A stretch of 64,000 nt of DNA from Bacillota bacterium. GTDB taxonomy: Bacteria > Bacillota > Clostridia > Peptostreptococcales > Acidaminobacteraceae. The translations under genes were made by a program, and so were the position numbers. Where the stretch lies: the NCBI GenBank assembly GCA_025210655.1, contig JAOARG010000034.1:62001-126000 (forward strand). The letters are read 5' to 3'. The notes under the pieces were generated by a model. The model saw only the letters and a program-made list of their open reading frames with translations, ran no database searches and was not told the origin of the DNA. Shown here piece after piece: positions 7,477 to 17,072 of the stretch (the first letter of the stretch is position 1; each line of letters opens with the position of its first letter).

Positions 7477-8400
7477 ATGTTTAATGTAAACAACATGGCT
7501 GTAGCCTGGGACTTTTTCAAGTTAATTTTTACAGAACTTATTGTCCTATTTATCGTTATTAGTTTTATCGTAGCACTGTTACAAAGGTACATTTCTAAGG
7601 ATACTATAAAGAATATACTTTCAAAGCCACACAAAAGACTTCAAAATATTATAGGAGCGGCTCTTGGTGCACTTACCCCTTTCTGCTCTTGCTCCACTAT
7701 TCCAATCTTAGTTGGTCTATTTAAAAGTGGGGCACCATTTGGAGGTACAATTTCATTCTTAATAGCTTCACCGGTTCTTAATCCAATGATCCTTATACTA
7801 TTTGTAAAATTCTTTGGACTAAAAACCACTGCAATATACTTTGTATTTACTTTTATATTTGCAACTCTCATTGGAACAATACTTGAGAAAATGGGAATGG
7901 AATCTGAGATTAAGAATGTTTCACTTCAAGGCGAAGCCCATGATGAGCTTACTTTTGATAAGCTTACCGGTTCTAAAGGTGAAAGACACAAGCAAGTATT
8001 CAGATTTGCAGCAAAGGATACACTTGGTTTATTTGTAAAAGTAATTCCTTTCCTACTATTCGGAGCAGGTGTAGGTGCGTTTATTTATGGTTTTGTGCCT
8101 CAGGAATTTATCACTCAGTATGCCGGTCCAGCAAACTTCTTTGCAGTTCCAACAGCTGCAGTTATAGGTGTACCTATGTACGTAAGAACCGAAACTATGA
8201 TTCCTATTGCTAAGGCACTTAATGCATCTGGTATGAGTATAGGAGCAATCATGGCACTTGTAATTGGTGGTGCTGGAGCAAGTATTCCAGAAATCACATT
8301 ATTAAATACGATATTCAAGAAGAGAATGGTATTTGCATTTATCATCTCTGTATTTTCAATAGCAACAATCACTGGTTTAGTATTTAACCTAATAGCATAA
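7477..8400 (+). CDS. ArsP-like permease (COG0701/DUF318 family)
   Basis: 307 residues, about eight membrane helices. The family hallmark is clear: ALTPFCSCSTIPILVGL at about 65-81 followed by ASPVLNPMI; the CSCS cysteines line the transport path. A repeat of this half-motif (GVPMYVRTETMIPIAKAL) lies in the C-terminal half. Characterised members export trivalent organoarsenicals (ArsP), and others are suspected metal or sulfur-compound transporters. The gene starts after a strong AAGGAGG site and is followed 13 bases later by the 44-residue GCGCG protein. Linkage to thioredoxin-like proteins and an HxlR regulator supports metalloid or thiol export, but the substrate is inferred. Confidence 0.9.
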   Translation: MFNVNNMAVAWDFFKLIFTELIVLFIVISFIVALLQRYISKDTIKNILSKPHKRLQNIIGAALGALTPFCSCSTIPILVGLFKSGAPFGGTISFLIASPVLNPMILILFVKFFGLKTTAIYFVFTFIFATLIGTILEKMGMESEIKNVSLQGEAHDELTFDKLTGSKGERHKQVFRFAAKDTLGLFVKVIPFLLFGAGVGAFIYGFVPQEFITQYAGPANFFAVPTAAVIGVPMYVRTETMIPIAKALNASGMSIGAIMALVIGGAGASIPEITLLNTIFKKRMVFAFIISVFSIATITGLVFNLIA

Positions 8401-8413
8401 AGGAGGTGAGAAG

Positions 8414-8548
8414 ATGTCAGAAAAGAAGCAAAGTGTATTTAGCAAATTATTTCAAAATAAGGGCGGTTGCGGCTGTGGTGTTTCCATTGTAGAAGAAACA
8501 AAAGCACCGGAAAAGAAAAGTACTGAAAATAGCAAGAAAAGTAAATAG
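8414..8548 (+). CDS. 44-residue GCGCG-motif peptide co-transcribed with the permease
   Basis: ATG at 8414 with an excellent AGGAGGTGAG ribosome site, ending TAG at 8546-8548. The sequence is a basic helix-like N-terminus (SVFSKLFQNK), then GGCGCGVSIVEE, then a Lys/Glu/Ser-rich tail. The two cysteines in GCGCG match the motif in the thioredoxin-like protein at 4252. Short cysteine-rich partners are often found beside COG0701 permeases and may hand over or bind the substrate. Too small for a confident family call; the coding nature is supported by start, spacing and motif. Confidence 0.75.
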   Translation: MSEKKQSVFSKLFQNKGGCGCGVSIVEETKAPEKKSTENSKKSK

Positions 8549-8558
8549 AACTGTCTCC

Positions 8559-8627
8559 AATACTAATGCTTTCATTAGTATTACCCCATAAAGGACAAAG
8601 CTCAACCCCTAATTGAGCTTTGTCCTT
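8559..8627. terminator. Two tandem perfect hairpins after the permease operon
   Basis: Hairpin one: AATACTAATG, loop CTTT, CATTAGTATT (8559-8582). Hairpin two: a 15-base-pair perfect stem, arms 8591-8605 and 8613-8627, loop CCCCTAA. Neither has a clear T run, so they may protect the mRNA 3' end or terminate weakly. Confidence 0.55.
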
Positions 8628-8659
8628 CCCAATATACAAATATTATAGGAGAGATAAAC

Positions 8660-9835
8660 ATGGAAAACACTTTAAAATCTCCAAAACTCAATAATACAAG
8701 CAAATTAGTTTCCGTCTCAATTGGTCATTTTTTCAATGACTTTTACATGACACTAATACCACCAATACTCTTCATATTTGCAGCAAAATTATCACTAAGT
8801 ATGATGCAGCAAGCAAGTATAGCTGCTGTAATATCCTTTAGTGGTTCCTTTGGTCAACCCCTTGTAGGATTACTTATAGATAAAAAAGGGAAACCTTTCT
8901 TACTAATACTTTCTGTACTGTGGATCTCTATTTTTATGAGTATAGCTTGCCTTGTATCATCCTACAGCACACTTCTTATCATAGTTGCTCTAGGATCAAT
9001 TGCTTCAGCCATATATCATCCCCTAGGATCAGCTATGGCCTTAAGCTTAAGTGATGGTTCCCGTGGTAAAAACCTTTCAATATTCATGACAATCGGAGGA
9101 TTTGCAGCATCACTATCCCCCATCATTGCTATACCGATTGCACAAAAGTATGGTCTTGATAAATTATCACTTCTTATGATTCCTGGAATAATAACTGCTA
9201 TCATTATGTATTTTACAAAAGTTCATAAGACAGAACTGCTTAAGGAAAATAGGAAAAATAATATTTCATCCAAAAGTAATAAAAATAAACCCTTATGGCT
9301 TGCTGCTCTAGTTTCAATATCAACAACTAGGAATATAATCAGCAAGGTACTAATAAGTTTTGGTATTCAAATATTATTATTAAAAAGACTCTCATTAAAT
9401 ACCGCCAGTACAGTTTTATTCGTATACTTGCTTTCTATCTCAATAGGTACTATTTTGGGTGGTTATCTTAGTGAAAAATTTTCTTGTAAAAGGGTATTTC
9501 TTATTTCCAATATTATTTTGCTCCTATCCTTAACATCAATTATTTTTCTAAATGAAAACTTCACAATTATAGCTTTCATATTTGCAGCCCTAAGTTTCAG
9601 TGCTTCACATACTCCAAATGTAATTATTGCCCAAGAAATTATCCCTTGCAAAAGTAATTTTGCAACAGGCCTCATACTTGGACTATCAGGAGGACTTGCA
9701 GGTATATTTCTAATTCTATTTGGAAAAATAGCTGATGGTAATGGTCTTATCAATGCATTGATGTATTTGATTATTCCTTTGATTATAATTAATATATTTA
9801 CTATAATACTACCGGATATGAGGAGGAAGTGTTGA
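8660..9835 (+). CDS. MFS exporter of the fosmidomycin-resistance (Fsr) group
   Basis: 391 residues, about twelve membrane helices. The opening SIGHFFNDFYMTLIPPIL and the motif around IASAIYHPLGSAMAL (about residues 115-130) are typical of Fsr-like MFS drug/proton antiporters, where the HPLG segment is conserved. TAGGAGAG precedes the ATG. It follows the permease operon by 111 bases across two hairpins and may be transcribed separately. The substrate is unknown; the group name reflects similarity only. Confidence 0.88.
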   Translation: MENTLKSPKLNNTSKLVSVSIGHFFNDFYMTLIPPILFIFAAKLSLSMMQQASIAAVISFSGSFGQPLVGLLIDKKGKPFLLILSVLWISIFMSIACLVSSYSTLLIIVALGSIASAIYHPLGSAMALSLSDGSRGKNLSIFMTIGGFAASLSPIIAIPIAQKYGLDKLSLLMIPGIITAIIMYFTKVHKTELLKENRKNNISSKSNKNKPLWLAALVSISTTRNIISKVLISFGIQILLLKRLSLNTASTVLFVYLLSISIGTILGGYLSEKFSCKRVFLISNIILLLSLTSIIFLNENFTIIAFIFAALSFSASHTPNVIIAQEIIPCKSNFATGLILGLSGGLAGIFLILFGKIADGNGLINALMYLIIPLIIINIFTIILPDMRRKC

Positions 9836-9884
9836 TTTTTTCATAGGTGGTAGTTCGTAAGTAAGTTCAAGACCCTAGTTGAAG

Positions 9885-10245
9885 TCGCTCTTATCAGTAT
9901 AGTTGTGACATGCATATAGAGTGATTTTTCAGTAAGAGTATATCCCTTACAGGATAAATCAGGCCATATATCAGTAGTTCTCTTCTGACAGGCCAGACTT
10001 AAACTTGGGGTCTTATAAGTTATATCTTAGGGGTTAAACTAATTTGTTGGTTGGTCATCTCTTTTCGGAGAAAATCAGTTGAGTTGGTGGTCTTTTAGTT
10101 CTTATGCCCCAGGTTAAAGTCTGGCCTATCAGTGAAACTACTCTAATATATGGCCTGATTTGTCCTTAGAGGGACGATTCTATTACTTCAATATCACCAT
10201 CTATTTATTGTAGATCTTTGAAAAACACTAAATTCTTAAGAGCAA
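9885..10245. repeat. Giant imperfect inverted repeat (about 360 bases)
   Basis: The best arms are 9951-10010 and 10107-10166, both containing AAATCAGGCCATATAT-type and GGCCAGACTT blocks, with roughly four of five bases pairing. Pairing continues outward with gaps to GCTCTTA (9887) and TAAGAGC (10238-10244). No ORF of note is inside. It lies between the convergent MFS and pyk genes and belongs with the large quasi-palindromes seen elsewhere in the window. Confidence 0.8.
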
Positions 10246-10329
10246 AATCACTTCTGTATGAATGTCAGAGCTTTGATATCAGAAGCCGATTTTTGGTATG
10301 GGTCATTCATGGTTCGGAGAGGATTCTTC

Positions 10330-10400
10330 ATTCTTTCTAATGTTGTTTTACCTTAGTAAAACATATCCTTGGATGCTGATGGAAAATCAGTCCCTTGTCT
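10330..10400. repeat. Dispersed repeat module, second copy inverted near 63.6 kb
   Basis: The block running from AATGTTGTTTTACC through GTAAAACATATCC, GGATGCTGATG and ATCAGTCCC occurs again, in the opposite orientation, at about 63545-63610. Both contain the hairpins GTTTTAC / GTAAAAC and CTGAT / ATCAG. The copies differ by a few bases in the loops, consistent with a shared structured element. Confidence 0.7.
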
Positions 10401-10463
10401 GAAGAATGGTTCACCGTTTTCACCTTAAATAAGAATCACGTGAAGATTAGTCAAAAATTTAAA

Positions 10464-10492
10464 ATACCTTGGAAACTAAGTTTCCAAGGTAT
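10464..10492 (-). terminator. Hairpin terminator downstream of pyk
   Basis: Perfect 14-base-pair stem (ATACCTTGGAAACT and its complement) around a single base, followed on the minus strand by TTTAAATTTTT. It lies about 80 bases past the pyk stop, beyond two further small hairpins. Confidence 0.65.
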
Positions 10493-10527
10493 CTATGTTT
10501 TTCCTAACGGCTAACCACCTTACCACC

Positions 10528-10575
10528 ATTTTCCCTTTTGGGAAAATACACTAGCTGCAAAGTGATTAACTTTGC
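10528..10575. repeat. Short linker-hairpin array abutting the pyk stop codon
   Basis: ATTTTCCC-TTTT-GGGAAAAT (10528-10547), linker ACACTAGCT, then GCAAAGT-GATTA-ACTTTGC (10557-10575), which ends one base before the pyk stop codon. ACC-rich linkers (ACCACCTTACCACC) lie to the left. This is the same linker plus palindrome plan as the larger elements. Confidence 0.6.
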
Positions 10576-12330
10576 TTATAGTTCCCTAGTCTTTCCTGAG
10601 AATGCTAATCCTCTTGATGAATCTATTGTAAGGATTTGACCATCTCTGATCTTATCTTTTACGTCTTCGATTCCTACTAATACAGCTTTTCCTAAGTTAA
10701 GTCCAACTATAGCTCCGTGTGAAGTATAGCCTCCTTCTTCTGTGATTAGTCCAGCTGATCTTTCGATATATGGTACTAGGTCCTTATCTGAAGAGTGGCA
10801 TACAATGATGTCTCCGTCTTCAAATTTTTCTCTAGCTTCATTTGCGTCTTTTACTATACAAGCTCTACCTGAAGATTTGATTTTACCAATACCTGTTCCT
10901 TTGATAATCATTTCTCCAACAAGATGAACTTTCATAAGGTTTGTAGCTCCTGCTACTCCTACTGGAACACCAGCAGTGATTACTACTAGGTCTCCCTCAT
11001 TTACATAACCAAACTTTTGTCCTTCTTCAATACAAAGGTCGAAGATTTCATCAGTTGATTCAACTTCCTTTGCAACGATTGGGAATACTCCCCAAACAAG
11101 GATAAGCTGTCTGCTTACTCTTTCTGTAGTAGTTACAGCAACAATATTAGACTTTGGTCTAAACTGTGATATCTTTCTAGCTGTAAATCCTGAAGATGTA
11201 GCAGTCATAATTGCTGTAGCACTAAGTGCTGAAGCCGTTTCACATGTTGCATGACTAACTGCATAAGTTACACCAGGCTCTTTAGTCAATGATTTTTCTC
11301 TAAGGATCTTAGCATAATCTAATGAATTTTCTGTAGCCTTAGCAATAACAGCCATTGTCTTAACAGCTTCAAGTGGATATTTACCAGCTGCAGTTTCACC
11401 TGAAAGCATGATAGCATCTGTTCCATCATATATTGCATTTGCAACGTCAGTAGTCTCTGCTCTAGTTGGTCTTGGGTTTCTAATCATAGAATCAAGCATC
11501 TGTGTAGCAGTGATTACTGGCTTACAAGCTATGTTACATTTTCTAATCATATCTTTTTGAACTAGAGGAATCTCTTCTGTTGGAATTTCAACTCCAAGGT
11601 CTCCCCTTGCTACCATAAGTCCATCAGAGATTTCAATAATCTCATCAAGATTGTCAACACCCTCTTGATTCTCTATTTTAGAGATAATCTGGATATGACC
11701 AGCATCATTATCTTCAAGAATCTTTCTGATTTCTAATACGTCTTCTTTCTTTCTAATGAAAGAAGCAGCAATAAAATCAATTCCATTCCTAATACCAAAC
11801 TTGATATCTGATGCATCTTTCTCAGTGATTGCTGGAAGGTTAATAATAACTCCAGGTACATTGATACCCTTGTTGTTTTTAACTGTTCCACCATTTAATA
11901 CTTTAGTAAGAATTTCTCTATCTTTAATTTCTAATACTTCAAGACCTATAAGACCATCATCAATTAAGATACTGTCCCCTGGCCCAACATCATTAGTTAG
12001 TTCAGTATAAGAAATTGAACATCCCTTATCTGTTCCCATCATTTCATCCATATATAGTGTAAATTCTTGACCTTCTACTAAATCTACTGAAGGAAGTTCG
12101 AACTTTCCAGTTCTGATTTCCGGTCCCTTTGTATCTAAAAGGATTGCAACCGGTGTTTTTAATTCTTCCCTTACTTCCTTTATCATTTTAATTCTTTGTA
12201 AATGCTCTTCATGTGAACCATGAGAGAAATTTAGTCTAGCAACATTAAGTCCGTTAATAACCAATTCCTTAAATACTTCTTTACTCTCACTTGCTGGACC
12301 AATCGTACAAACAATTTTAGTTTTTTTCAT
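10576..12330 (-). CDS. pyk: Pyruvate kinase with C-terminal PEP-utilising domain
   Basis: 584 residues. It converts phosphoenolpyruvate and ADP to pyruvate and ATP, the last step of glycolysis. KTKIVCTIGPAS opens the barrel, the active-site segment DGLMVARGDLGVEIP lies near 240, and the regulatory C-domain follows. The last 90 residues are the extra domain found in many Firmicute enzymes, with the GGYTSHGAIVGLNLGKA histidine motif of PEP-utilising proteins; in pyruvate kinase it is thought to be structural. AAGGAG lies before the ATG. pfkA lies 39 bases upstream, so the two glycolytic control enzymes are co-expressed. Confidence 0.97.
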   Translation of the reverse strand: MKKTKIVCTIGPASESKEVFKELVINGLNVARLNFSHGSHEEHLQRIKMIKEVREELKTPVAILLDTKGPEIRTGKFELPSVDLVEGQEFTLYMDEMMGTDKGCSISYTELTNDVGPGDSILIDDGLIGLEVLEIKDREILTKVLNGGTVKNNKGINVPGVIINLPAITEKDASDIKFGIRNGIDFIAASFIRKKEDVLEIRKILEDNDAGHIQIISKIENQEGVDNLDEIIEISDGLMVARGDLGVEIPTEEIPLVQKDMIRKCNIACKPVITATQMLDSMIRNPRPTRAETTDVANAIYDGTDAIMLSGETAAGKYPLEAVKTMAVIAKATENSLDYAKILREKSLTKEPGVTYAVSHATCETASALSATAIMTATSSGFTARKISQFRPKSNIVAVTTTERVSRQLILVWGVFPIVAKEVESTDEIFDLCIEEGQKFGYVNEGDLVVITAGVPVGVAGATNLMKVHLVGEMIIKGTGIGKIKSSGRACIVKDANEAREKFEDGDIIVCHSSDKDLVPYIERSAGLITEEGGYTSHGAIVGLNLGKAVLVGIEDVKDKIRDGQILTIDSSRGLAFSGKTREL

Positions 12331-12369
12331 ATATTTACACTCCTTAAAAACCCATAATAAATAGCCAAT

Positions 12370-13329
12370 CTATATAGCCAACATCCCAGTTAAATCATAA
12401 AGGTCTTTATTTATCTCTTTCTCCATAGCCAGTGCTTCGTAAATATCAACATCAATTATTTCATTTCCTTTAATACCTACAGTTCTACCTTCTTTACCTT
12501 CAATAAGAAGTTCTACGGCTTTTGCACCAAACCTACTTGCCAACATTCTATCAAGGGCAGTCGGAATACCTCCCCTTTGTAAATGACCAAGTATACTTAC
12601 CCTAGATTCGATATCAATCTTACTAAGGATATGATTTTGTAGTCCGTATGCATCTCCAGCACCTTCTGCCAGGATAATGATACTATGAAGTTTTCCTCTG
12701 TTTTTACCTGATATTAGTTTTCTGCATATTTCATCATATGAAGACTCTATCTCAGGTACGATGATACTTTCTGCTCCCCCTGCAAGTCCTGCATAAAGGG
12801 CAATATCACCACAGTCTCTACCCATAACCTCTACAATATTTACTCTTCCATGTGAGGAAGATGTGTCTCTTAAATTACTAATAGCATTTACAACAGTATT
12901 TACTGCTGTATCAAAACCTATAGAATAATCCGTATAGGCTAAATCATTATCGATAGTTCCAGGTATTCCTATTGTAGGAAATCCCTTCTCCGCAAGCCTT
13001 TTAGCTCCTGTAAGAGAACCGTTACCTCCGATAACAACCAGGCCATCAATCCCGAACAATCTTAATATTTCGATAGCCTTATCAATTCCTTCATCCGTTT
13101 TGAACTCTTCACATCTAGCAGTTCCTAATTTTGTTCCACCACGGTGAATGATATCTCCAACTGAAGATATATCCATGTCAACGATATCTCCCTTTAACAG
13201 CCCTTCGTATCCTCTTTTTATACCTGATACTTTGAGTCCGTTATATATAGATACCCTAACTACAGCTCTGATTGCAGCATTCATACCTGGTGAGTCTCCA
13301 CCACTTGTCAATACTCCAATTCTTTTCAT
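12370..13329 (-). CDS. pfkA: 6-phosphofructokinase
   Basis: 319 residues, the usual length of bacterial PfkA. It phosphorylates fructose 6-phosphate to the 1,6-bisphosphate. [16 protein letters not shown] near the N-terminus binds the nucleotide, and [19 protein letters not shown] holds the catalytic base. At the position of the canonical GGDGS motif this protein has GGNGSLTGA. The glycine of ATP-dependent enzymes is kept (PPi enzymes have Asp there), but the preceding Asp is Asn. It is in an operon with pyk; a promoter-like element lies in the 177-base gap after dnaE. Confidence 0.96.
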   Translation of the reverse strand: MKRIGVLTSGGDSPGMNAAIRAVVRVSIYNGLKVSGIKRGYEGLLKGDIVDMDISSVGDIIHRGGTKLGTARCEEFKTDEGIDKAIEILRLFGIDGLVVIGGNGSLTGAKRLAEKGFPTIGIPGTIDNDLAYTDYSIGFDTAVNTVVNAISNLRDTSSSHGRVNIVEVMGRDCGDIALYAGLAGGAESIIVPEIESSYDEICRKLISGKNRGKLHSIIILAEGAGDAYGLQNHILSKIDIESRVSILGHLQRGGIPTALDRMLASRFGAKAVELLIEGKEGRTVGIKGNEIIDVDIYEALAMEKEINKDLYDLTGMLAI

Positions 13330-13384
13330 AAATTTTTCACTCCTTCAGAAATTAGAGATAATCTGAACAACATCACACTCTCAT

Positions 13385-13413
13385 ATTCTATAGTATTTTG
13401 TATATTATTGCAA
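13385..13413 (-). promoter_or_regulatory. Possible promoter of pfkA-pyk
   Basis: Minus strand: TTGCAA (13408-13413), 17-base spacer, TAGAAT (13385-13390), about 55 bases before the pfkA start. The gap from dnaE is long enough for an independent promoter. Confidence 0.4.
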
Positions 13414-13506
13414 TATTGCATAGATTATTTTACAGTTTTTTTGTGTACTTTTAACAAGGAATTTACATAACATATTATGGCTTTATTTTCATATTTTCTC
13501 ATATAT

Positions 13507-16500
13507 CTATCTTACTACTATATTGTCCTTGCCAAATCCTTCGTACAATTGCTTTAACAAAACATCACTTACACTAACCCAAAGGTTTTTACTTGCAAGC
13601 AATTTCTTCCTATCTTTGACAGAGTAAATATACACTTTAGTATTACCCTTATTTTTTAAAAGTATTCCCTTTATTTTAGACATTATATTATTATCAAACT
13701 CTGGAATTCTTATAAATAATTCCTTATACTTTTTTTCAGTATTATTAAAATCATTAGCAGTATCATTTACCTCTGATTTCATTTGCTTATCTAAAATTTC
13801 AAACTTATCTGCAATGATTTTAGGTTCTTCATCCTCCTTAAAGTTAATCTTTCCCTTAACAATAACTACATTATCTTCAACTAAAATTTCCCTATATCTA
13901 TCATAAATTCTTGGAAAGGCTATAACATCAATGCTATTTACATAGTCTTCAACAGTTACAAAGGCCATTTGATTATTATTTTTAGTTGTCTTCATGGACT
14001 TTTTTACTATCTGCCCTGCTATTGTTACTTCTTGATTGTCCTTAAGAACTGTGAAATCCATTGACTGAGAAACCTCATAAATAGTACCTAGATTAACAGT
14101 ATCCAGGCTATCTATTATTTCTTTATAGCCTTCCATAGGATGGCCACTTAAATATATTCCAGTCATTTCTTTTTCAAACTTCAGTTTATATTCCATATCA
14201 AATTCAGGTATATTTGGTAGGTTTCTATATTCTGATCCCTGCTTCATACCGTCTCCTGTATCAAATAAAGACATTTGACCTTCAACATTGCTTCTTTTTT
14301 CTCTTTGAACCGACTCTATAATTTTCTCATGAACTGCAAGAAGTTGAGATCTGGTATTTCCTAAGCTATCCATTGCTCCTGCTTTTATGAGACTCTCAAC
14401 AGCTCTTTTATTTAGCTCCTTTAACGATATCCTATCAACAAAATCATTAAAATCAGTGTACTTGCCAGCTCGACGCTTCAATATAATTTCATCAATAATG
14501 CCATGTCCAACATTCTTTATAGCAAGAAGTCCAAATCCTATAGCCCCATCCTTTACTGAAAATTCTTTTCTCCCCTCCTGTATATCTGGTGGAAGAAGTT
14601 TTATATCTTGTCTCTTACAATCTTCAATATATTGGGCTATCTTGTTTTGTGAACCCATTACAGAAGTCATAAGAGCCGCCATAAACTCCACGGGATAATG
14701 GGCCTTAAGATATGCGGTTTGGTATGCTATTATACCGTATCCAGCCGCATGGGATTTATTAAAGGCATACTTTGCAAAGTCTATCATATCATCAAAGATT
14801 TTATTTCCTACATGCTCAGGAACTCCCTTTGACAGACATCCTTCTATTTCAGTATTTCCATTGTCATCTTTCTTTCCGTAAATAAAATACTGTCTTTCCT
14901 TCTCCATAACATCCATTTTCTTTTTGGACATTGCTCTTCTAACTAGGTCACTTCGTCCAAATGAATATCCACCCAATTCCCTTACAATTCTCATTACTTG
15001 TTCCTGATAAACTATACAGCCGTATGTTACATCAAGAATAGGTTTTAAAAGTGGTGTTGAATATGTTATTTTATCAGGATTGTTCTTATTTCTTATATAA
15101 GTCGGTATTGAATCCATTGGCCCTGGTCTATATAAGGATATACCGGCTATTATATCCTCTAGGGTAGATGGTTTTAAATCCTTTATGAACCTAATCATCC
15201 CCGGACTCTCCAACTGAAATATTCCAAGTGTTTGACCAGATGAAAGGAGTTTAAATGTTTTCTCGTCTTCATAGTCTATTGCATTTAAATCAAAGTCTCC
15301 TGAAATATTCTTAATTGTATTTTTAATTACTGTAAGGGTTCTAAGACCTAGAAAATCCATTTTCAGTAGCCCCAGTTCCTCTAAAAGAATCATATTAAAC
15401 TGAGTAGTTACATTGTTATCTTGAACATATAGTGGCACATACTCCTCAATTTTTTCTTTAGAGATAACTACTCCAGCTGCATGGGTTGAAGCATGTCTAG
15501 GTACCCCTTCGAGTTTTCTTGATATATCAATAAGATTCTGGATTTCCTTATCAGCTTCATAAAGCTCCTTTAATCCCTTTGATATTTCTAAGGCCTTATC
15601 TATATTCATTCCTATCTGAAAGGGTATTTCCTTAGCAACCCTATCAACTTTACCATATGGAATATTCATTACCCTTCCCACATCTCTAATTGCAGCCCTT
15701 GCCCCAAGTGTTCCAAAGGTAATTATCTGGGCAACTTTTTCTTTTCCATATTTTCTCACGACATAATCTATTACTTCTTGCCTTCTATCATCCTCAAAAT
15801 CAATATCTATATCGGGCATTGTTACCCTCTCTGGATTTAGAAATCTTTCAAAAATAAGATCGTATTTTATTGGATCCACATCTGTTATCTCAAGTACATA
15901 AGCTACAAGGCTACCTCCACATGATCCCCTTCCCGGTCCTACAAATATGCCGTTTTCCTTTGCATATTTTATAAAATCCCATACTATAAGAAAATAATCT
16001 CCATAGCCCATTTCTTCAATAACTGAGAGTTCATATTCAAGTCTTTCCATATTATCTAAGGACATTTCTCTTTTATTTAGACCTTCAACACATAATTCCC
16101 TTAGATAACCCATTACACTTTTTCCATCTGGCAATGCATATTCAGGTAAATGAAGAGTATCAAAATCCAGCTCAACATTACACATGTCAGCTATTTTTTG
16201 AGTATTATAAACAGCTTCTTCCAAGCCTGGAAAAAGTCCTAACATCTCTTCTTTTGATTTAAAATAAAACTCATTTCCCTTAAACTTCATTCTTTCAATA
16301 TCATCTAATGTTTTTCCAGTTTGAATACACAAAAGAATATCATGGATTTCATTATCTTCATGATTTGTATAATGGACATCATTTGTAGCTACTAATTTAA
16401 GATCTAACTCTTTACTTAACTTAATTAGTCTTTCCATGACTACTTCATCTTCTTCTAGTCCATGGTTTTGAATTTCTAAATAAAAGTTTTCATTTGTTAG

Positions 16501-16995
16501 TTCATCTTTTAACATTTTAGCAATCTTATATGCCCCTTCATAGTTCCCTTCAAGAAGCATTCTTTGAATATCACCTGAAAGACATCCACTAAGTACTATT
16601 AGCCCTTCTTTGTTTTCCAGTATTGTTTTATAGTCAACCCTTGGCTTATAGTAAAAACCATCTATATAACCCTTGGATACAATTTTCATTAAATTTTTAT
16701 AACCTGTATTGTTCTTCGCAAGTAGTATAAGATGACCCCTATTTTTATCCAGCACAGGGTCTTTATCATATAAGCTTCTAGGAGCAACATATACTTCACA
16801 TCCTAGTATAGGTTTTATTCCATGTTTAACAGCTTCTTTATAAAATTCAACTACTCCAAACATGGTCCCATGATCTGTTATTGCAACTGAATCCATTTCC
16901 ATTTCTTTTGCTTTTTTAAATACATTTTTTATTCTTGTAAAACCATCAAGAAGAGAATACTCTGTATGAAGATGAAGATGCACAAATCCTGACAT
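13507..16995 (-). CDS. dnaE: DNA polymerase III alpha subunit, DnaE type
   Basis: 1162 residues, typical of DnaE. It extends DNA at the replication fork. The N-terminal PHP domain begins FVHLHLHTEYSLLDG, the polymerase core has GPGRGSCGGS (about 353-362) and the catalytic acidic motif TMPDIDIDFEDDRR (about 388-401), and a C-terminal OB fold lies around residues 1000-1080 (VTIAGQIVKKS). The order dnaE-pfkA-pyk is common in Clostridia, which usually also carry a PolC elsewhere. A strong TAAGGAGGATAA site precedes the ATG. Confidence 0.97.
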   Translation of the reverse strand: MSGFVHLHLHTEYSLLDGFTRIKNVFKKAKEMEMDSVAITDHGTMFGVVEFYKEAVKHGIKPILGCEVYVAPRSLYDKDPVLDKNRGHLILLAKNNTGYKNLMKIVSKGYIDGFYYKPRVDYKTILENKEGLIVLSGCLSGDIQRMLLEGNYEGAYKIAKMLKDELTNENFYLEIQNHGLEEDEVVMERLIKLSKELDLKLVATNDVHYTNHEDNEIHDILLCIQTGKTLDDIERMKFKGNEFYFKSKEEMLGLFPGLEEAVYNTQKIADMCNVELDFDTLHLPEYALPDGKSVMGYLRELCVEGLNKREMSLDNMERLEYELSVIEEMGYGDYFLIVWDFIKYAKENGIFVGPGRGSCGGSLVAYVLEITDVDPIKYDLIFERFLNPERVTMPDIDIDFEDDRRQEVIDYVVRKYGKEKVAQIITFGTLGARAAIRDVGRVMNIPYGKVDRVAKEIPFQIGMNIDKALEISKGLKELYEADKEIQNLIDISRKLEGVPRHASTHAAGVVISKEKIEEYVPLYVQDNNVTTQFNMILLEELGLLKMDFLGLRTLTVIKNTIKNISGDFDLNAIDYEDEKTFKLLSSGQTLGIFQLESPGMIRFIKDLKPSTLEDIIAGISLYRPGPMDSIPTYIRNKNNPDKITYSTPLLKPILDVTYGCIVYQEQVMRIVRELGGYSFGRSDLVRRAMSKKKMDVMEKERQYFIYGKKDDNGNTEIEGCLSKGVPEHVGNKIFDDMIDFAKYAFNKSHAAGYGIIAYQTAYLKAHYPVEFMAALMTSVMGSQNKIAQYIEDCKRQDIKLLPPDIQEGRKEFSVKDGAIGFGLLAIKNVGHGIIDEIILKRRAGKYTDFNDFVDRISLKELNKRAVESLIKAGAMDSLGNTRSQLLAVHEKIIESVQREKRSNVEGQMSLFDTGDGMKQGSEYRNLPNIPEFDMEYKLKFEKEMTGIYLSGHPMEGYKEIIDSLDTVNLGTIYEVSQSMDFTVLKDNQEVTIAGQIVKKSMKTTKNNNQMAFVTVEDYVNSIDVIAFPRIYDRYREILVEDNVVIVKGKINFKEDEEPKIIADKFEILDKQMKSEVNDTANDFNNTEKKYKELFIRIPEFDNNIMSKIKGILLKNKGNTKVYIYSVKDRKKLLASKNLWVSVSDVLLKQLYEGFGKDNIVVR

Positions 16996-17030
16996 AAATT
17001 ATCCTCCTTACTAACTATCTATAAAGTGAA

Positions 17031-17063
17031 AAAGGGCTGTTCAATATTGAATTCTCAGCCCTA
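17031..17063 (-). terminator. Terminator after the lipoprotein gene
   Basis: AGGGCTG (17033-17039) pairs with CAGCCCT (17056-17062), with an inner palindrome TTCAATATTGAA in the loop and a T run on the minus strand. It lies ten bases past the stop codon. Confidence 0.8.
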
Positions 17064-17072
17064 AAATTTTAT

